A DNA stretch of 64,000 nt from Tamarix chinensis (GCA_030549775.1 CM060173.1:62438367-62502366), one strand, 5' to 3'. Positions 12,524 through 23,969 are shown, counted from the first letter of the stretch. Numbers and translations are program-made. Notes: generated by a model from the letters alone, not told the origin.

Positions 12524-15337
12524 ATTCAATTTTGTTGTTGTTGTAACTATTGTTAATGGTCTTATTCAACAATCTCATCCCTCATCCTTTACTTGTATGC
12601 TTTTAATGTTTAGTCTCTTTATTGTAGGTATTGACTAGTCAACCACCCTTCCTTGGAACTATACTGTGTGCGTATAACATATCTAGAAAGAAAAAAAATA
12701 GTAGTTTTGCTATAATATGTTCAAATGTATACATTTTTAAACATTCATCGAAAGTCTATTACCACGAGGAACAAGGTTAACTTTGTATCAAAATGAAGGT
12801 GTTGGTTCTCTCTAGTTTTTGTTGATTCGATAAAGGAATCAAATGTGTAATGACACCAATATAGTTTACTTATTATTATTTTTACATCCATCATGGATAA
12901 TATAATGTTGTGGTTACATTTTTTTTAATTTCCGCCACCTTTGATAAATGATGACACAATATAAATAACAAATCATCTCTTCAACTCATCACTTGCACCA
13001 CAATTGATGATTTTTTTTGGCATATACATTGATTTAGGACTACCTTTTGTTCTATTTGGTCCTCAAATACTTCTCAAGTTTTGCAAAAATTCTCACAATC
13101 ATGAGGATTACAACTTTGTTTTTCCATTCTCACTAGATTATGTTATCTTAGTAACCACTAACATATATGAATATCATACTTTGTTATATGAATCTCTTTG
13201 ACATCTTCCAATTTTAAGGTGAAACTACAATATTCAAAATTCTCTATTAGATACTTGATCTATGTGTTTTGTAATTCATTGATATGATAGTGAAAAAAGG
13301 ATCCAAAATCTATGGCTCAAACTATGGTACCACCATTTTTAGAACTTCAAAATTTCTTTAAAAGAGTAATTTATGAAAGCTAAAACATTAAAAATGCAGG
13401 GTGTTAGTATAATCTTGGTTTCCTATATCATTCTTACTCTAAGTGCTAAGGTTAAACCGTTATTCTGCTTAAATTAAGAACAACAATCATAAGATGTAGA
13501 TAAGAAATTATATTACAAATTAGCATCGTTTTGATATATCAAACAATCTGACAAAATTTATAACAACCAAAGGAACACAATATAGAAGGGGACATACAAT
13601 TCTAAGGGATATATGGATCAAAAGATGTTGAAGTAGACACATAATAGTCCTAACTCTCAAATCCCACCACAAGCTATTAAGCAATACTATCAAAATGCAC
13701 CTATAAAGTCACAACTACTCATTAGATAGTTAAGGGACAATAAAATAGAACCCATTAGTACAATGATACTTGGTAAACCACTACATAATATGAAGTGTAC
13801 AAAGGTCACATGGAGCATATAGAATATATCACAAGGAGAACATGGTAAAAACACATTGAGGCATACGTATGATAAGAGATACGTTAACATGCTATAACAT
13901 AAGCATTGCCAATGCCCTATGTTTATCATACCATCATCCTTAACCCATATACAACAATCCCATAATCCAACATAGCATTATACAAAAATAACCACTATAT
14001 AACTCAAATCATTGGGGGTAATGCACTCAAGCATCTACTAACTATCCAAATCAAACCAAATCCAAATACCAAAGGTAGTGTGTGAATGTAAATACCAAAC
14101 CAACACACCGAAATAATTCTAATAAACCAAGAGGAGATAAGATAACCTTGATATGTATAAAGTACACTGGTCATACCAGAGTGTAGGCATCACAATACCC
14201 TACTCCCAAATCACCATAATCATTCCAAAGAGGAATCACACTAAGGTGACTGCTAACCAACAATCCATATCATATAACTAATGCCACACATAAGATTACC
14301 TTTCCTTTTAATTACTCACAAGAATACAAGAGATAACCTGAAGAAGTATAAAGTACTTTGGTAATACTAGCGTACATATGCAACATAGTACCCTCCCAAT
14401 CATGCAATCCAAATTTGTATAAAGTACATCAATCATACTAACACATATAGGAAACATAATATCCTCCTCCCTAGGTCACCTAATCTTTAAGTATTGATAC
14501 CCCTTATAGGGTCTATAGGTCACCTATAAAGTAAACTAGGGCTTTAGTTTGAATACCAATGCATCTGATGAACCCACCAAACCAAACAAAACCAAGGAGT
14601 CCTACCTTATCTCTAGGGTAGTTAATCCTAAAGAGTAAGTCATTCTCAATTTCAATGTTTTTTACTTTAAATATTAGTATTTTATTTGGTGACCACAAAC
14701 ATAATATAATACACATACAATATCAATTTCCATACTTAATGAGTTTTCCTTTAATTCCAAATATTTATGTCAACTCTAAGATCAACGATTAAACCAAAAG
14801 TCAAAAGTCAATACTAAGATCAACTTAACGATATACTAATGCCATATCATATCCAATTATTCACATTTAAGCACATTGATTTAAGTTATAATTGGCTAAG
14901 ATGCCCTTAAAACCTTAATTATTATGATATTATCCAATTTAGCACAAATAATTATTTTAATCAACAATTGCTCATGAAAAGGATAAAATATAATAAATTA
15001 AAACACTTTAGTATGCGGGTAAATTCTAATACATGGCAAATGGCTATTTACCCCTACACATGAATAAACATATAAAACCTAAAATGCACATCTAATTTAT
15101 CATAACTAACACACTTTTATACTTAACATCATATAATACATTCCAAACATACATATTGGAAAATAGAAATAAGATGCCCTTAAACAATAATTCTACCCTT
15201 AGGGCATACAAATATTGATCATGCAAAACTAAGCCTAAACATGCCTAATGCTATTATGACACATATCAATATTTAAGTAGATCATGCAATGAATCTAATA
15301 GAATGCTTAATGATAAACAAGAGGATTTGGTCAAGGC
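12524..15337. other. AT-rich intergenic DNA, target region of the 12.5 kb element
   Basis: No gene is supported. The sequence continues on the far side of the 12.5 kb insertion (from 27819) with similar composition and short matches to LTR-like DNA. The insertion therefore split a pre-existing repeat-rich stretch. Confidence 0.45.
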
Positions 15338-15342
15338 CAAAA
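15338..15342. repeat. Left target-site duplication CAAAA
   Basis: CAAAA immediately precedes the 5' LTR and recurs directly after the 3' LTR at 27814-27818. Five bases is the usual duplication size for Ty3/gypsy integrase, so this fixes both outer borders of the element. Confidence 0.85.
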
Positions 15343-16336
15343 TGAAATACCCCAAAAACCCTAATTTAGGAAATCCTAGCTGAATAGGGAATTATTAGGG
15401 AATTAATTAAAATAAACTACTTTTAGTGAAATAAATGGGAATTAATTAGAATAAATCAAGAAGGAATTTATAAGTGAGTAAATAGGAGGAATTGTGGTAT
15501 TTTAAGTTAATTAAGGTTTTTATCTTAGAAAGTTATTAAATACATTAATTTATTAAAAATAGGAAGGATAAAATAGTTCAAATTAATATAAAATTTACAA
15601 ATAATTTAATTAGAGAAAAATTTAAGTGTTTTGTTAATCAAAATGGAATTAAGAAGATTTGTCCATAAATCCCTAAATTAACCTAAGAAAAAATAGAACT
15701 CAATTATTGTTTTGATAATTATATTTTATTAAATACCCCTAATTACCCAAATTATACTAATTAAGCCAACCCCTAATTTCCCCTCTTTTCCCCTTTTTCC
15801 CTTTTTCCTTTTTTTTTTTTCTCCCTCTTTTTCCTTTTTCTTTCTTCCCCTTCTCCCCCTTATTTTTTTCCCGGCCTGGGCCGGCCTGCCAGGCCCAGCA
15901 CCCTTTTCCCCCTCGCGGCCCGTTCCCCCTCCTGCGACCCTCTTCCTTTTTTTTTTTTTTTTCCCCCGGCCGGTTCGGCCCGCCCCGTCTCCTCCTTTCT
16001 TTTCTCTTCCGCTGGACCGCCGGTCCAGCCTTCTTTCTCTCCCGCCCCGCGTCGTCTTCAACCTCCAGCCACCTGCAACCCAAGATTTTCGCCGGAGAAG
16101 GAAGCTTCTACGGCACGCCATTGCTCCCGTCTTTTCGTCCTTCTCCACCTCGTTGTCTCCCCTATAGATTTGACTAATCGATCCATTTATTTTTCCCGCA
16201 CGAAACCCCTCTCTCTCTCTCCCCGGCGAGTCGCGGTCTGCAATTGCAGACCTGCTCCGGTCAGCCTCGCCGGACACGCATCCACCTAACCTCTGACCCT
16301 CCTCGCATCCTTGTCGTTTTCCCGTCCCGTTTAGCC

Positions 16337-16344
16337 TATAAATA
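16337..16344 (+). promoter_or_regulatory. TATA box in 5' LTR
   Basis: A textbook plant TATA box (TATAAATA) in the context 'gcctataaatagcccc', 995 bases into the LTR. It is preceded by CT-rich tracts including a (CT)n run near 16210, a common plant core-promoter companion. If used, transcription would start near 16370. The U3 would be about 1 kb and the R plus U5 about 4.4 kb, giving an unusually long leader ahead of gag. Confidence 0.65.
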
Positions 16345-16863
16345 GCCCCGGAGATGGCCTGAATCGGGTTGGAGATTTGAAACCCAGAAATCCAACGCCG
16401 CCGCACCGCCCACCTTCAGTCGCCGTTTCCTCCGCCTTCGGCCGCCGTTTCCGCCTGCCCGTGCCACCAACGTCCTCCCTGCACCTCCCTCTACACAACC
16501 AAACTGCTAGCTCTCCCTGCCTCGCGCCGCACGTGCCGCCCTGGCCGTGCGAAAATCCCTCCTCAACCTCGACCTCCCAGCCCCTGCGCCACCTTCGCGC
16601 CGCCACCGCCGGCCACACCGCCGCTTGCAGCGCCACCACCACCCCCCAAAACGACCAGCAGCTCCTGCCCTACCACCCCGTACCTCCCTTTCCCTCTGGT
16701 TTTCCCTCCCCTAGCCTCCACCACCATTTTTCCCCTCTCTCCCTTCCTCCACCGCCGCCGCCACTGTTGCCGCCGCGCCGCCGCCGCCGCCACCACCTTT
16801 GTCAGGTTGCCAACACCCTGAACCCTAAGTCTTAAAAAAAAAATAAATAAATAAAAATAAATA

Positions 16864-16894
<31 letters not shown>

Positions 16895-16956
16895 TAACAT
16901 AAGTAAATAATAATAATGAATAAATAAATAAATAAATAAAAGTGATTAGTGGTTTA

Positions 16957-17278
16957 ATATTATTAACTACTATTATTAGTATTATTATGATTAATATTAA
17001 CATTATCATCATTATTATTATTATTATTATTATTATTGTTATTATTATTATTATTATTGTTATTATTATTATTATTATTATCATTATTATTATTAAGCAT
17101 TATTATTACTAACATTACCATTAGTGTTATTACTATTATTGTTATTAGTATTAATATTAATATTAATATTATGATTGTTATTACTACTAATAGTATTATT
17201 AGTATGATTATTATTACTATTATTATTGTTTTTATTATTATTATCATTATCGTTACTGTTGCTACTCTTATGGCTATG

Positions 17279-17347
<69 letters not shown>

Positions 17348-18340
17348 GTACTGTTATTATTATTATTGTTACTATTAGTATTATTATTATCACTATTATT
17401 ACCATTATTATTATTATTGTTATTATTTTACTATTAGTGTTATTATTGTTATTATTAACATTATTATTGTTGTTATTTTTACTACTGTTAGTGTTAGTAC
17501 TATTATTGTTATTATTATTATTATTATTGATATTAATATTATTATTATTGATATTATTATTATTATTGCTATTATTCTTAGGGTTGTGTCATTGTTATTA
17601 TTATTACTATTATTATTATTATCATGGTCATTATTTTAATTAATATTGTTATTGTTATTTTACTATTGTTGTTGTTATTATTATTATTATTATTATTGCT
17701 ATTACTATTACTATTATTATTAGTAGTAGTATTATTGTTAATGTCATTATTATTATTGTCTTTACTATTTTATTATCAACGTTATTATGGCCGTTGTTAT
17801 TAGTATTATTAGTACTATTATTAGTATTATTATCATTACCATTATTACCCATATTACTATTATTATTGTAATAATATTATTATTATTTTCATTAATATCA
17901 TTAGTATGGTTATTATCATTATTATTCTTATCATTGCTTTATCATTATTGTGTTTATCGCATCTATTATTTTATCGATTATTACTGTTATTCTTATTATC
18001 CTTATTAATATTATTTTTATGATCGTTGATATTATTACTAATACTTTCATTGTATTTATTATTATTATTTGTATTATTATTGTCTTCATTCCTATCATTA
18101 TTATTATTATCACTATTATTATTATTAACATTATCATTGTTTTTGTCACCTAAGCGACTATGGTTGTACAAATACTTTATTATTAGTATTATTATTATTA
18201 TCGATAATACACTATTACTAATGCTAATATGATTTCAATTATTACTATTATCATTATAGCTATTATTATTTTTATTAGGAGCACTGTTATTATAAATAGT
18301 ATTCTTATTATGGTAGGTATTACTGGTAATCATTATTAAT
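16957..18340 (+). repeat. Imperfect ATT-trinucleotide tract inside the 5' LTR
   Basis: About 1.4 kb composed almost only of ATT units with scattered ATC, GTT, ACT and AGT variants. All long open frames across it (poly-Leu or poly-Ile on plus, poly-Asn on minus) are by-products of the repeat. It lies downstream of the TATA box and would be transcribed as part of the leader. The same tract is in the 3' LTR. Confidence 0.9.
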
Positions 18341-18913
18341 GTTGTTAAAGCCCTCACCTTAGCATTTGGATTGCTAAAACCTACTTAATTAGTGATAATC
18401 CGTGTAAGCTATCGTAAGAGTAGTAATAACCAAACCCTTTTTATTTATAAACCCCATTATTAATAGTAGCCTTGGTATTAGGCCATGATAGGGGTAAGAT
18501 GGGAATTTTGATAATTCTGGTAGAGGGAGATTAACCCTAAGTATTCCCTCTTATAGGTAAACCGGGTCAAACCACCGGAGGTATAGGAGCGTGCTCCAAG
18601 CCCGGCGCCGATTTAGGTAAGGACGTAACTAAGGCCGCTTGTGTGTATTACATGTTTTATTTGCTTTGGATGCCTCGTGTGGTTTATATGATATATTATG
18701 TGTATGTTATCTATTCTACCGTGTAGCGCAACATGGAACCGAGGTACGTTTCTGTACTCTGGCTTATATGTACTAAAATGGCATGATATAAGGATGATAT
18801 GGTGTGATGTGATATGCATGCTAGAATGTTTTGATGAGGAGTTGTGGAGTGGGGACTTTGAAAGAGAAAAATAAGCAAATAGGAAAAACCAAAGGGAAGT
18901 ATGTTGGCTCACA

Positions 18914-18922
18914 CAGGTAAGA
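18914..18922 (+). other. Strong candidate 5' splice site in the LTR leader
   Basis: CAG followed by GTAAGA is a near-perfect plant donor; another, AG followed by GTAAGG, lies near 18613. Together with the acceptor just before gag, these could remove about 2.1-2.4 kb of leader, including the primer binding site. This is inference from splice-site strength only. Confidence 0.35.
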
Positions 18923-19707
18923 ATGACCGGGCAAGTTATGATTAATGAATGAATGGGAAAAGGGGGGATTAAATAAATAGGAGAGTAGAAGAAAGTAAAG
19001 TTACTTGGGGAACACTAGGGTTTGCATGGAAATGATAGAGTTGGCATGGTGGGAGTGTTAGGGTTTGCATGGGGTGGTTAAGGTCCGCATGGGGGCGAAC
19101 CTTACGTATGGAAAGTCACTTTGGGGCGTGGGGAAGGTAACGGAAAGTTGTTTGGGAGTATTGGAGGCTCGAGGTGAAAAATAGTACGTGGGATAAAATA
19201 AGGGTACATAGGGACCGACTAAGGTTTGGGATGGAAACCCTAATTTGAGGAGGTAGAGAAAAAAAGGAAGATAATAAGAATTTATGGGGAAGAGTGAAGT
19301 ATGTGGGGGAGTTGAGTTGAGGGTCATGATTTGGGTTTCCGATGCGAGAAGTATGTTAAATACAAAGGGTGTTAGTGGCTTAATATAAGCATAGGAGACA
19401 GCTCGGTAACCTGAACCGAGTGAGGATATAGATAAGATTGGATGTGTGACCTGTGTCCTATGTGCTGTGGATGCCTTATATGAATGCTGCGTTGTATTCT
19501 AAATGTCGTTATCTTACTTGTTTCGTGGGTAATGTGGCTTGGAAACAAGACGTGTACTTATGTTTTATTAACATGTGATAGTACGATTATGTCGTCAGTC
19601 TTGATGGGATGTGTTGAGAACTCTGGCCATACATGACAAAGATATGCCCTCGAATAAGATACTTTAAGACACTAACGACTTACAGAGAAAGATGTTGAGC
19701 CGAACCC

Positions 19708-20030
19708 AGACCGGTCCACCGGCTATAATAGTGGCAGGGTATTTTACCCTCGCGACCGTTCCACCGGCTATAATAGTGGCAGGGCATAAGCCCTCGCGAC
19801 CGTTCCACCGGCTATAATAGTGGGGGATTTCGTGCTCAACAAACTAAACATAAAAGTGATAAGTCATGGGAAAGATATAAATGGTTACAGTGGAATACCT
19901 TGTGAGTCGGAGCCAGACCGGTCCACCGGCTATAATAGTGGCAGGGTATCTTACCCTCGCGACCGTTCCACCGGCTATAATAGTGGCAGGGCATGGCCCT
20001 CGCGACCGTTCCACCGGCTATAATAGTGGG
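19708..20030 (+). repeat. Two clusters of a hairpin-forming repeat in the 5' LTR
   Basis: The core 'ccaccggctataatagtgg' occurs six times, as three units at 19708-19824 and three at 19915-20030, about 50 bases apart within a cluster. Between cores lie short palindromes: AGGGTA-TTT-TACCCT, AGGGC-ATAA-GCCCT, AGGGTA-TCT-TACCCT and AGGGC-ATG-GCCCT. The stems change in a paired manner while the loops vary, which points to a maintained DNA or RNA structure. The core contains a TATAAT-like string, so a promoter or protein-binding role is also possible. Confidence 0.85.
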
Positions 20031-20741
20031 GTTCCCGCACTCACAGGGTCTGGACAAGATGATGATCGATTATATTCAGGGACCTGATAAAAGAAAAGTG
20101 ACGTTTGGTCTGTAACCTGTGTGGTTTATATGTGTTATTGCATTCAATCTATGTATCTATGCTATGTCTGCTATGTTATGTATCTTTGTATGTGGGCCTT
20201 GGCACCTACGCCCTTACTCAGTACTGGACCCGTACTGATACTACGCTGGTTGAATGGGTCCTGTGATGATCCACCAATGGTGGGGAGCAGACCTTTGATG
20301 CAGGTTTTGATCGGTTGCTATTGGGGTGGAAGGTTGACTTGAGGGAGTAAGTGGACCGGACATTTACCTTCGGAATTTGTTTTGTGTAATCGCCTTCGTC
20401 TTGAAAGTCACAAGTGTTGTACTTAAATCTTCAAGGGTTTTATCATACTTGTTATTCCGTTATTTAAGTATTCTGATATATAGACCTTTTAAATTGTATT
20501 TCGGAACGTAACCTTTTACCTTCGCACTCTGATTTTGTAGAACCCGTGTTTTATGAATGATTTGTTCTGGTTTTATTCTTTCTAGCCTTAGCACTTAGTA
20601 TCGGGTCGGTAGCTATGGATCGATCTGGTACTAAGTGTGGCGGTAATACCCCCGAGTTTACGGTTTTTAATTCTCTTGCTTCCGCTAAAACTTTTGAGTT
20701 AAACGAAATTTTTCAGTAGTAAATTTGGGGGTGTTACAAGT

Positions 20742-20759
20742 TGGTATCAGAGCGGTTGG
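20742..20759 (+). other. Primer binding site (initiator-Met tRNA)
   Basis: TGGTATCAGAGCGGTTGG begins three bases after the 5' LTR. Its first 12 bases are the standard plant Ty3/gypsy site complementary to the 3' end of initiator-Met tRNA. It fixes the inner border of the 5' LTR and the strand of the element. Confidence 0.93.
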
Positions 20760-20984
20760 TCCTTTCGGCCACGCTCGTTTTTGAAATTAAAGCCTATTTT
20801 TGAGAATTGTATTTGGTTCTAACAGGAAAATTTTTCCTTGAATTTGAACTGTTTGAAGAGAAATGAATTTTTATTCCGAAGCGTTAGGAGTCCGAGCCAC
20901 AGTGAGGAACGTATGGGTAGACTAGGAATCCTTCATAAAGGATGAGGGTAGCATAGCATGATTAATGCGGACTAGTGGTTCGCT

Positions 20985-21008
20985 TCTAACCTTGTTTCTC
21001 TCTTACAG
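20985..21008 (+). other. Candidate 3' splice site just upstream of gag
   Basis: A CTAAC branch-point-like motif, a T/C-rich run and TTACAG end six bases before the gag ATG. The arrangement is as good as a normal plant gene acceptor. It would make the gag start codon the first ATG of a new exon. Confidence 0.4.
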
Positions 21009-21014
21009 CTTCCC

Positions 21015-22133
21015 ATGACGGCGAATAGCCGAGTAGCCCGTTTGGAGGAGGCCTTTGAGGCCTTCATGCAATTTGTTCAGCGTGCCCACCACCAAGAGGG
21101 TGTCGGCGAAGACTGGCTTCGGAGGGTTACCGGGCATCACCCTCCTACGTACTCCGGCAAGGAAGACCCTGTGATCCTCGAGGGATGGATCAGAGACTTA
21201 GACCGTACTTTTGAGGCGGTAGGTTGCCCTGCAGCTCGGCAACCCAGCATAGCTGCTTTCTTCTTGAGAGGCGTGGCAGACTCCTGGTGGGTAGAGCACC
21301 GAGCCCGAGTCGGTCCCCCGGCAGATTGGGAGGCGTTCAAGGATGCTCTTCGTTCCAGATTCTACCCGGAGAGCCTGAAGAGGGACAAGCTTCGCGAATT
21401 CATGCAACTCACCCAAGGGTCGTTGACGGTGCGACAATATTATGCCCGTTTCACCGAGCTACTACGTTTCGCCCCCGGGATTGCCGCTAATGAGTCGACG
21501 GTGGTGTTTCAGTTCGAGCAAGGGCTGAACTTTGGCATCCGAAGAATGATGGGCGCCGTACCGTTCACCGATCTCGCTACACTCTACGAACGCGCCTGCC
21601 TTGCCGCCACCTTGGTCCAGGAGCAGACCGACATCCTAGGAAAAAGGAAACTTGATGGACGTAGTTCGGGGAGCAGAGCCCACCCACAGACAGAGAAGCT
21701 GAGGAGACCCCCACCGAGAGACCATAGTAGGAGTCATGGCTCCCCAGGAGGATTCTCATGCAGACGTTGCGGTCGTAGCCACCCCGGCCGAGATTGTGGA
21801 GGAAGACTTATCACATGCTTGAATTGTGGCAAACGGGGCCATAGAGCGTTCGAGTGTCGAGGACCGACACGTAACCAGCAGTATCTTCAGATGGCGCCCC
21901 CACAGCACTACCAGCAAGCACCTGCCCCAGCTAGAGAGGCTCAGGAAAGGCCTCAAGGACCCAGATCATTCCTTCAGAAAGGAGGCCAGTCAGACGGGCA
22001 CCTGAATGTGATTGGCCAAGCAGAGATGGATCACCAGCTAGACGTCATCACGGGTATGCTCACCTTCTATTCTTTAAAGGTGTACGTTTTGAGGAATCGA
22101 AAGCTACGATATCCTGTATTCTTCTATTTGTGA
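21015..22133 (+). CDS. gag: Gag polyprotein of the giant-LTR element, with truncated protease tail
   Basis: This 372-residue frame is intact. An N-terminal retrotrans_gag domain occupies about residues 50-210 (PTYSGKEDPVILEGWI, then FLRGVADSWWV, then FKDALRSRFYP and YYARFTELLRF). It is followed by a basic linker and two zinc knuckles: CRRC-GRS-H-PGRD-C, shortened by one residue, and CLNC-GKRG-H-RAFE-C with standard CX2CX4HX4C spacing. Gag forms the cytoplasmic virus-like particle and packages element RNA. After residue 342 the frame enters what looks like the first 16-17 residues of protease (DVITGMLTFYSLKVYVL). It then ends in an unrelated 9-residue tail, before the catalytic aspartate that would normally follow. 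The pol deletion therefore left a Gag with a short foreign end. GC content and codon use are much higher than in the surrounding AT-rich DNA. Confidence 0.92.
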   Translation: MTANSRVARLEEAFEAFMQFVQRAHHQEGVGEDWLRRVTGHHPPTYSGKEDPVILEGWIRDLDRTFEAVGCPAARQPSIAAFFLRGVADSWWVEHRARVGPPADWEAFKDALRSRFYPESLKRDKLREFMQLTQGSLTVRQYYARFTELLRFAPGIAANESTVVFQFEQGLNFGIRRMMGAVPFTDLATLYERACLAATLVQEQTDILGKRKLDGRSSGSRAHPQTEKLRRPPPRDHSRSHGSPGGFSCRRCGRSHPGRDCGGRLITCLNCGKRGHRAFECRGPTRNQQYLQMAPPQHYQQAPAPAREAQERPQGPRSFLQKGGQSDGHLNVIGQAEMDHQLDVITGMLTFYSLKVYVLRNRKLRYPVFFYL

Positions 22134-22422
22134 TGCTTAGGCTAGTCAGTCACTTGCTGCTAGTATAGATTATTGGCAATACTTCTCTTCGATATTAAAT
22201 TGGGTTGTAACTAATTGTTCTTAAGGTGGCCTTAGCCCTAGGCGGGGTAGAATTCCTGGTAGCCTTAGTCATAGACAAAGTAAAGATCACCCAGAATGAT
22301 TTTCTCAGGAAGTTTTTCTTTAAGGGGGTAGTTACCCCCAAGTATCTTAGAGATTCCTCTTGGTAAACCCTAGTGCTAGGCGTAAACCTCGGGGACGAGG
22401 TTTTTCTTTAAGGGGGTAGTGA
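22092..22422 (+). other. Gag 3' end and untranslated region with two polypurine tracts
   Basis: From the apparent pol-deletion joint near 22092 to the 3' LTR. The 20-base string 'tttttctttaagggggtagt' occurs at 22313-22332 and again at 22401-22420, and the second copy sits two bases before the 3' LTR as the expected plus-strand primer. Just upstream, 'cggggacgagg' matches the usual Ty3/gypsy sequence before the PPT. The first copy may be a leftover or an alternative primer. Confidence 0.75.
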
Positions 22423-23413
22423 TGAAATACCCCAAAAACCCTAATTTAGGAAATCCTAGCTGAATAGGGAATTATTAGGGAATTAATTAAAATAAACTAC
22501 TTTTAGTGAAATAAATGGGAATTAATTAGAATAAATCAAGAAGGAATTTATAAGTGAGTAAATAGGAGGAATTGTGGTATTTTAAGTTAATTAAGGTTTT
22601 TATCTTAGAAAGTTATTAAATACATTAATTTATTAAAAATAGGAAGGATAAAATAGTTCAAATTAATATAAAATTTACAAATAATTTAATTAGAGAAAAA
22701 TTTAAGTGTTTTGTTAATCAAAATGGAATTAAGAAGATTTGTCCATAAATCCCTAAATTAACCTAAGAAAAAATAGAACTCAATTATTGTTTTGATAATT
22801 ATATTTTATTAAATACCCCTAATTACCCAAATTATACTAATTAAGCCAACCCCTAATTTCCCCTCTTTTCCCCTTTTTCCCTTTTTCCTTTTTTTTTTTT
22901 TCTCCCTCTTTTTCCTTTTTCTTTCTTCCCCTTCTCCCCCTTATTTTTTTCCCGGCCTGGGCCGGCCTGCCAGGCCCAGCACCCTTTTCCCCCTCGCGGC
23001 CCGTTCCCCCTCCTGCGACCCTCTTCCTTTTTTTTTTTTTCCCCGGCCGGTTCGGCCCGCCCCGTCTCCTCCTTTCTTTTCTCTTCCGCTGGACCGCCGG
23101 TCCAGCCTTCTTTCTCTCCCGCCCCGCGTCGTCTTCAACCTCCAGCCACCTGCAACCCAAGATTTTCGCCGGAGAAGGAAGCTTCTACGGCACGCCATTG
23201 CTCCCGTCTTTTCGTCCTTCTCCACCTCGTTGTCTCCCCTATAGATTTGACTAATCGATCCATTTATTTTTCCCGCACGAAACCCCTCTCTCTCTCTCCC
23301 CGGCGAGTCGCGGTCTGCAATTGCAGACCTGCTCCGGTCAGCCTCGCCGGACACGCATCCACCTAACCTCTGACCCTCCTCGCATCCTTGTCGTTTTCCC
23401 GTCCCGTTTAGCC

Positions 23414-23421
23414 TATAAATA
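23414..23421 (+). promoter_or_regulatory. TATA box in 3' LTR
   Basis: The identical copy of the 5' LTR TATA box. If active, it would drive read-out transcription into the right flank, towards the SWAP70-like gene about 8 kb downstream. Confidence 0.55.
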
Positions 23422-23934
23422 GCCCCGGAGATGGCCTGAATCGGGTTGGAGATTTGAAACCCAGAAATCCAACGCCGCCGCACCGCCCACCTTCAGTCGC
23501 CGTTTCCTCCGCCTTCGGCCGCCGTTTCCGCCTGCCCGTGCCACCAACGTCCTCCCTGCACCTCCCTCTACACAACCAAACTGCTAGCTCTCCCTGCCTC
23601 GCGCCGCACGTGCCGCCCTGGCCGTGCGAAAATCCCTCCTCAACCTCGACCTCCCAGCCCCTGCGCCACCTTCGCGCCGCCACCGCCGGCCACACCGCCG
23701 CTTGCAGCGCCACCACCACCCCCCAAAACGACCAGCAGCTCCTGCCCTACCACCCCGTACCTCCCTTTCCCTCTGGTTTTCCCTCCCCTAGCCTCCACCA
23801 CCATTTTTCCCCTCTCTCCCTTCCTCCACCGCCGCCGCCACTGTTGCCGCCGCGCCGCCGCCGCCGCCACCACCTTTGTCAGGTTGCCAACACCCTGAAC
23901 CCTAAGTCTTAAAAAAAAATAAATAAATAAAAAT

Positions 23935-23969
<35 letters not shown>

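Larger units (their letters stand above)
15343..20738 (+). repeat. 5' LTR (5396 bp)
   Basis: The LTR begins TGAAATACCCC and ends GGGGGTGTTACA. From left to right it holds an AT-rich start, a C/T-rich then GC-rich block (about 15770-16830) with a TATA box, an A/T run (about 16834-16940), an imperfect ATT tract of about 1.4 kb, a unique region of about 2 kb with two clusters of a hairpin repeat (19708-20030), and the conserved chromovirus-like 3' end. Against the 3' LTR I see only homopolymer-length differences: a T run near 15811, T and C runs near 15956, and A runs near 16834 and 16863. Confidence 0.93.

Noticed and set aside
15729..16642. Arg/Lys/Gly-rich minus-strand frames (copies at 22837-23719)
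   Set aside because: They are the reverse of the C/T-rich LTR block. Their length comes from composition and they include homopolymer runs that differ between the LTRs.
16377..16835. 152-codon Pro/Ser-rich plus-strand frame right after the LTR TATA box (copy at 23454-23912)
   Set aside because: It has no ATG (begins at TTG), low complexity and no domain. The nearest ATG at 16354 ends after two codons. It reflects a CCG-rich leader.
16963..18232. Long open frames of poly-Leu, poly-Ile or poly-Asn on both strands (also at 24038-25307)
   Set aside because: They are translations of the imperfect ATT tract; every frame stays open because the unit contains no stop.
19708..20030. Regularly spaced repeats resembling a CRISPR array
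   Set aside because: There are only six units, the spacers are themselves repeated palindromes, and the whole lies in a plant LTR duplicated at both ends of an element.
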